Source: Adiantum capillus-veneris (Eukaryota; Streptophyta; Polypodiopsida; Polypodiales; Pteridaceae). From it: a DNA stretch of 64,000 nucleotides. Below are positions 58,644 through 64,000 of the stretch, one piece after another (position 1 is the stretch's first letter; each line of letters begins with the position of its first letter). Under the pieces are notes generated by a model. It was given only the letters and a program-made list of their open reading frames with translations, was not told where the DNA came from and did no database searches. The translations under genes were made by a program, and so were the position numbers. The stretch is from the NCBI GenBank assembly GCA_014529385.2, contig CM043963.1:106607912-106671911 (forward strand), in the 5' to 3' direction.

Positions 58644-58722
58644 ACCATTGCTTGGCAATGCTTTCACTTGGTTGCATCCAGCCTGATGACAGCATTGTGA
58701 GGGAGCACTATAAAAAAACCTC

Positions 58723-58773
<51 letters not shown>
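58552..58773 (+). repeat. Long (TC)n arrays
   Basis: The longest pure TC run of the window spans about 58552-58641 (some 45 units); a second lies at about 58728-58773. Just after, AAGACGATGTGGAGGGATCTCGAG(C/T)AGAAGAGG is repeated (58828 and 58869). Confidence 0.9.
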
Positions 58774-58776
<3 letters not shown>

Positions 58777-59109
58777 GCAGGCGGCTAAGAACGACTTGAC
58801 TCTCTCTCTCTATCTCTGATCAGGTGCAAGGACGACGATGTGGAGGGATCTCGAGCAGAAGAGGGGAAGCAAAGACGATGTGGAGGGATCTCGAGTAGAA
58901 GAGGGAAGCTCTGTTTGTTGTGGACATTTATCCTCGTTTTCTTCTGATCAACCAACTCTACAAAAGCCATGTTTTCATTGAGTCGGGAGCTTGTCTTCCT
59001 CATTCTGCAGTTCCTGGATGTAGAGAAGTAGAAGGAGACAGTCCACAATAGGCAGTGAGAAAACAAGGGTGGCGAAGCTAAGCTCGAGCGTGTACTCAAC
59101 ACAAGAGGT

Positions 59110-59621
59110 GTGATGCACTATTTAGTAAGTTAAAACTCCACGCAGGAAGATGATGAGGCCGGGGAGGGATGTAGAGGTTTGGGCGTGATGGCAGCTTCTC
59201 ACTTCAATGCTGAATGAAATCAACTTTTTGAATTTGCACTCATTATCCCAAATGGCTTTATTAAATACTCAATTCTTTTTAGGGCTCTCCCCTCATGACT
59301 CCAAGGCCCCAACCAGTCAAAATCTGTTTATTTTAAAAATAAAACTATGCATTATAAATCAAATGAGTCCAAAATCCTTTTCACTTCATATTTCAAAACT
59401 CAAGACATGATCGTTACATTTACAAACTCTTCATTTAAATGAGCGCCCACTATCTTATTTCAACCAATAAGCGTTTTTGGCCCACGAAAAAATACTTGAA
59501 AATAGAACTCAACTTTTTTTATATTTTAGTCAGCAAAAAGAGAAGTGATCTCTATAGCCTTTGCCCTTTGGGTAGAGGCCAAAAAATCAATTCTTATAGC
59601 AACTAGTACAGCCTTAGCCCG

Positions 59622-59674
<53 letters not shown>

Positions 59675-60870
59675 GTCACTATGCTCCCGGAGCTGCAGGC
59701 CACACCCGCCGTTTGAAGAAAATTCTGACGCGTGGCAGGGAGGGGGGACCGGAATTCCGTCCCCCTTTATCCTTAGTATAGATGGAGTGAAGGCCCAAGG
59801 AGCCGAGCTCGTGTATAAGTGACACGGGGTCAGAGTCAAGGGATCAATGGGGCGATCTATCAACAAGATGCAAGGAGTTTGGGACGTCGGATCTTCGCAA
59901 CAAGAGGGTAGGGTTTTTGTACATGTGGCCTCGCCTACTATGCAACAGCATGCACTAGCTCGAGTAAATAGGTCGTTGGTGAGGGATTGGGTTGAACGGG
60001 CAACCACGACGTAGAAACCCTAATTTCTTTTTTTCGATGGAATGCAATCAATGATAGATTAAACCCCTATCGTTGATCCTTCCACTTTCACCGTGTCACA
60101 TATAGTCAAGGATCAATCCCCTTTTCAAATAACAATAACCACATGTGAGCATCACACTGTGGAGTTATTTTCCCCCCATCTTAAAAATTAGCCTTGCGTT
60201 GTGAGTGTGGGGGGTACCTAACAATCTAAATTTATTCAATACACAATTTTTTGAGCACAGAGTTCTAGTCACTCTCATCCAATGTTCGGGAAAAATGTGT
60301 CTCAGCTTAAAATCGTGTTGTTTTCAATTTCAAAAATGCCAGTTGAAGGCAAGGGGAAAAGGAGAAATTTCGCCCCAAAATAGAGAAGTGTAAAACCCAG
60401 AAGAATAAACCTAATTTTCAAATAATAAATTGGAAAATTCAAGAAAGGGAATTTTGTATGTTTGGAAAAGTGCTTTTTCCCGAAGAATAAGGGTTAAGAT
60501 ATAGATGTGCTTATAGATCTATTTCAACACGGGGCCAATGGTAAAGGGACCCAAATGAGAAATGGTCTATCAAAGAGAAACGCTAATCAATGGAGCAAAA
60601 GACCTTAGGGTTGGCTTCATTAAAGCCTCCAAAGGTAATTGTTAAAAGCCTTAAGACATAGTCTTTAAATTTTAAACTTTAGTCAATTAAGGTCTAAGCA
60701 GGCAAGGGGGCAGTTTGCTTAAGCAAGGGTTGTGCTTAAGCAAGGGGCCTGCCTGCTTACCAAGTTCAAAGAACTTGCTACAAAAAAGGGGGCGAGCCCT
60801 ACAAAGGAGGGATATGAGTAGTATGTATGCACCTCACCAAGGGCCCATACTCTCATGAGAGGAAAGGGCC
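59110..60870. other. Anonymous DNA with a (TC)n array
   Basis: (TC)n at about 59629-59673. GCAGGCAAGGGGGCAGTTTG and TGCTTAAGCAAGGG are repeated around 60710-60750 and again at 60897-60930, so part of this may belong to the solo LTR that follows. No gene is recognised. Confidence 0.35.
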
Positions 60871-60874
60871 CACA

Positions 60875-61118
60875 TGTCAGGTGTAGAGGCACATTGCTCA
60901 AGCAGGCAAGGGCTGTGCTTAAGCAAGGGGGGTGCTAGCTTAACCTCACAAGTGGAAAAGAAGGATACTTGTCAAGAGACTACACAACTTGCCCCAAAGG
61001 GAGCCAAGCTCTCATTGGCTAGAGGGCTACATGGCCCAATGAGCTTCAAGGGAAGCCTAAGAAAGGGGGTCGACCAAGCTACCTCTCTCTCTCACACACA
61101 TTTTTGAGCATCCCACGA

Positions 61119-61167
<49 letters not shown>

Positions 61168-61876
61168 CTTCTCTTGACACACTCTTGTGAAACAAGAACT
61201 CCATCTCCTTCTCCAAGCTTGAGAAGTTGAGTGCCTACTACAACAAGCTCTTGGCTATGGATGCAAATCCACACAAGAGAATGCTTATGCTTGCTTATCA
61301 ATCTCTCTAATCTCCATTATCACTATGCTAAGCTATGCTACAAGAGCTATGAGTGATTATGTGCACGGGGGTATTGCTTTCTCGTAGAGGTACTTCTACT
61401 TCTCTCTTCTTCCTAACTCCCTTCCAGCTCTCCTCACCTTTCATGGTGTTTGAGGTCTTGGGATAGAGGCTGGGCATTTTTCAAGTTCATGCTTATCATG
61501 TTTATTGTTGTTATTATGCTAATTCTTGGTGAGTGAAGCTTGAGATCTTCACCTCATCAAGAAGGTCTCAAGGAACACAATCAGTTGTATTGTAAATAAG
61601 TATTTTGTTATGGAAGAATCTATAATACAAATGCCTATTGGAGGGGGGACTGGCTCCAACTAATCCGGTCCTCTATTGGTGTCAATTTCTCTATACTCTC
61701 ACTCTCTTTTACAAGTATGGTTCATGCCATGTTAATGAAGTGATGTGTTAGTGTTGCTCTCTCTCCATCCAAGAACTTTCTTTCTTACTCTACATCTACA
61801 CACAAAGGAATGCTCAAGGAAATGCTCAATATGTTATTCATTTTCTGCTCCAACTCAAGTTAAAAGGCTAATTACA
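60875..61876 (+). repeat. Solo LTR related to the gypsy element at 32.9 kb
   Basis: From about 61130 to its end GCTAATTACA it follows the LTR at 32895-33866: TGAGTGATTATGTG, TTTGAGGTCTTGGG, AAGGAACACAA, GGAGGGGGGAC(T/C)GGCTCC, AATCCGGTCCTC, TTGCTCTCTC(T)CC, AATGCTCA. There is no PBS or gag after it. The left edge is uncertain because the first third has diverged. (TC)n at about 61122-61163. Confidence 0.6.
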
Positions 61877-61884
61877 TTAAAAAC

Positions 61885-62830
61885 TATGATATTTCAAGAT
61901 AATGACAACGTTAACGATGTTTTGCAAAGGGAGGGTGCGGAAAAGACCACCCTAAGAGAGTGGTTCACCTGTAACTCGAATTATCCTGATGCAAAGGTGT
62001 GGAATTCGAGGCCAAAAAATGGACAAGGAGATGCCATGGAGACACCATTGGCCGAATGTATTTTGTGTAGCCCTCTACGGGTGAACGGTATTATGTTCAT
62101 CTGCTTTTGTAAAGGATGTAGATCATTTGAGGATTTGTGTTCTTTAAATGGTGTATTGCTCCCCATCTTCAAGGCAACATGCATTGCAAGAGGTATCCTG
62201 GAGGATGATGGGGAATGTTTTGCTTGCATGGAGGAAGCTTGTAGTACACATACAGGCTTGCAGTTGAGGCATTTGTTTGTGACAATCCTATTGTTTTGTG
62301 AGCCTTCCTCCCATGATCATTTATGGGAGATATTTCACCAGTCTTTGTCTGATGACTATCGACACAGATTGGAGACGAGATATGAGTCCTTGGATGAATG
62401 TGCACAGGTTGTAGAAGGGTATGCATTACGAGATTTGCAAAATATTCTAAGTACATTTGGACGAAGTTTATCCGAATATCTTGGAATTCCAATGCCTGAT
62501 GAGCACTTTTTGCCGCCTCATGATAATACTTCGATTTTCCACGAGCAATGCTTTGATGCCATGAAAGAGCTTTCCACATCACGTGCGATGGAGCAGAGTT
62601 TGAATGAAGATCAAAGAATTGCTTTTGAGACAATTTTGCATGCATTGACTGTTGATAATGGAGCTATTTTCTTCCTGGATGGGCCTGGAAGGACTGGAAA
62701 AACATTTTGTATAATTGTTTGTTGTCACGATTGCGTGGCCAAGGAGATGTTGCATTGGCCATGGCATCTTCAGGGATTGCAGCATTGCTATTACGAAATG
62801 GACGCACCGCTCACTATAGATTCAAGATAA
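61885..62830 (+). pseudogene. Helitron helicase fragment
   Basis: The frame from MIFQDNDNVNDVLQREGAEK on follows the region leading into and including the start of the Pif1-like helicase of Helitron Rep-Hel proteins: TTLREWFTCN..YPDA, CRSFEDLCSLNGVLLPIFKA, GILEDDGE, GLQLRHLFVTILLFCEP, LWEIF, then LNEDQRIAFETILHAL and the Walker A loop GPGRTGKTF. The second Gly of the usual GPGGTGKT is Arg, which should hurt ATP binding. The segment between YPDAK and RSFEDL is shorter than usual, and the frame ends at TAA 62830 just after Walker A, so most helicase motifs and the Rep domain are missing here. It lies directly after a solo LTR. Confidence 0.75.
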
Positions 62831-62886
62831 TGAATGGTGGACGATAGAGTCTGTGGGATTTCATTTGCAAGAAGGGTGGACAATGT

Positions 62887-63213
62887 ATGATAGGTATAGG
62901 GAATTTGGCTATTGTTACAGTTATTATCTGCCACCAACTGCGACTCCACCTGGGCATCCTTTGTATGATAATGGTATGCCACTGCCTGTTTCATTCGTTC
63001 TCTAATAGTTTTGATATTTTTCATGGAATATACAATGTCAATATGAATAACATATTTCGTTGTTTGCAGGTCCATTGGCATCGCATTTGGAGTTATTTGT
63101 TTTCAAAAAAGACATCGAGAATGTCAAAATTAGGCGTTGCCTTTTCTTCCAGATTTTTATATTTGTGTTACAGATGCTTTCGTAAATTGCAACCATTACA
63201 AATGCTTTTTTAG
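62887..63213 (+). other. Possible two-exon gene fragment after the Helitron helicase
   Basis: MYDRYREFGYCYSYYLPPTA, then TPPGHPLYDN, is followed by GTATGCC (62973) and, about 100 bases later, TTTGCAG (63070), after which GPLASHLELFVFKKDIENVK reads in frame when the two are joined. This would be a spliced fragment of an unknown gene, perhaps captured by the Helitron. No family is recognised; chance is possible. Confidence 0.25.
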
Positions 63214-63515
63214 CTTACTTTGTATACATAAATGAGTGAGTAAAACTAAAGTTCCGCCATAGATTTAAGAGATTCAATGGCATTGATGGGACTATTTTCT
63301 GTTATGCACCACTCTTTGGGTCACATACTTTAGTTGTGGTTCAATTGTTTTCGCACTTTTCATCGTCATAAGAAGTTGACTTTACATTACAAATGATTAA
63401 ATGATTGAAGGAAATACTATAGACGATGGAAAACCATAATACCACTCAAAAATATTTTTGATCTCATGAGCTTCACAATGAAGCACTCATACATAGAGAC
63501 TAATTGGTTGTCGCC

Positions 63516-63517
<2 letters not shown>

Positions 63518-63547
<30 letters not shown>
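63518..63547 (+). repeat. Run of 30 G
   Basis: An uninterrupted (G)30 between CGCCTT and AGGATATTT. It could form G-quadruplexes. Length may be affected by sequencing error. Confidence 0.85.
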
Positions 63548-63548
<1 letters not shown>

Positions 63549-63745
63549 GGATATTTACCAAGATTGTAGCATCTTCTTCTTGGCCGCAACATCGCACGGA
63601 TCACATACTAGTTGTCTCTATGGAGAAAGCAAGATACTTTGGTTCAAAAGAACACTACAATATGGCTTAAATTTTGGTGAGAGTTTCAATCTTTGATTGT
63701 CGGATTGTGGCCCAGTGCATGTGATTGTTTTGGCTAACAATACGG

Positions 63746-63821
63746 ATTTTAGGGTGATTTGTTTGCATGACTTTGCCTGCAAGATTTTAGGGTGGTTTGT
63801 TTGCATGACTTTGCATGCAAG
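63746..63821 (+). repeat. 38-bp tandem duplication
   Basis: ATTTTAGGGTG(A/G)TTTGTT + TGCATGACTTTGC(C/A)TGCAAG occurs twice in direct succession (63746, 63784) with two substitutions. The second copy contains the palindrome TTGCATGCAA. Confidence 0.85.
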
Positions 63822-64000
63822 ATTGTGATCCAACCTTCCATAAACGTAAACTCTTGTATGTGCACTAATTCTTGAGGTTATTTACATTGTGCATACAGTG
63901 CGGATTTGTTTGACTACACTAAATTTAACCTTGACATACCATCACATAGCAAAGATAAGTATCTATCAAGAACCAAATCTTTGAAATATTAAACAACTTC

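Overview
The window is nuclear DNA of a land plant, probably a flowering plant with a large, transposon-rich genome. The evidence is stacked Ty1/copia and Ty3/gypsy retrotransposons with initiator-Met-type primer binding sites (TGGTATCAGAGC), a Helitron helicase, tRNA-derived SINE heads, GT-AG introns of about 75 nt, a family-1 (UGT85-like) glycosyltransferase fragment, and very many (TC)n and (AC)n microsatellites. I cannot name the species. Nearly everything here is mobile DNA at some stage of decay; I see one plausible ordinary host gene (53.3-53.7 kb, minus strand).

Layout. 0-6.6 kb: decayed gypsy gag on the minus strand, bounded by two copies of one LTR in opposite orientation. 6.6-13.0 kb: a minus-strand copia gag (its PBS and LTR end lie near 12.8 kb) split by a full-length copia element (6706-12259) with a perfect 5-bp target duplication. 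13.3-14.1 kb: an LTR-like dispersed repeat that recurs at 32.1-32.9 kb. 14.3-22.7 kb: an unusual four-gene block. 22.7-31.5 kb: anonymous DNA, then a dense field of composite (TC)n(AC)n arrays. 32.9-38 kb: a gypsy element with LTR, PBS, gag, reverse transcriptase and integrase remnants. 38.4-39.3 kb: a foldback structure around a four-copy 83-bp tandem repeat. 39.9-42.7 kb: a decayed second copia family. 44.3-47.1 kb: an internally deleted sibling of the 6.7-kb copia. 47-53 kb: duplications and a 1.2-kb terminal-inverted-repeat element. 53-59 kb: one probable gene, SINE heads, and a UGT85-like remnant. 60.9-64 kb: a solo LTR beside a Helitron helicase fragment, then a run of 30 G.

The most interesting part is the block at 14.3-22.7 kb. 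Two genes of unknown function point inward on the plus strand (A, 14.9-16.0 kb; B, 16.45-17.96 kb). Two point inward on the minus strand: a transposase-like gene (22.07-19.6 kb) and, after it, a gene (19.5-18.4 kb) whose C-terminal ~100 residues read as a histone H3 core with a CenH3-like flavour, behind a long Pro/Gln-rich, coiled-coil and basic N-terminal region. Genes A, B and the transposase each have one short intron. The outer 5' ends of both gene pairs lie in pyrimidine-rich leaders. All nine premature stops in B, the H3-like gene and the transposase are TAG or TGA and can be explained by C-to-T change at CAG or CGA, as expected for a methylated, silenced mobile element. My inference is a DNA transposon that encodes its own histone H3-like protein. 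I could not find its termini by eye, and this is one decayed copy.
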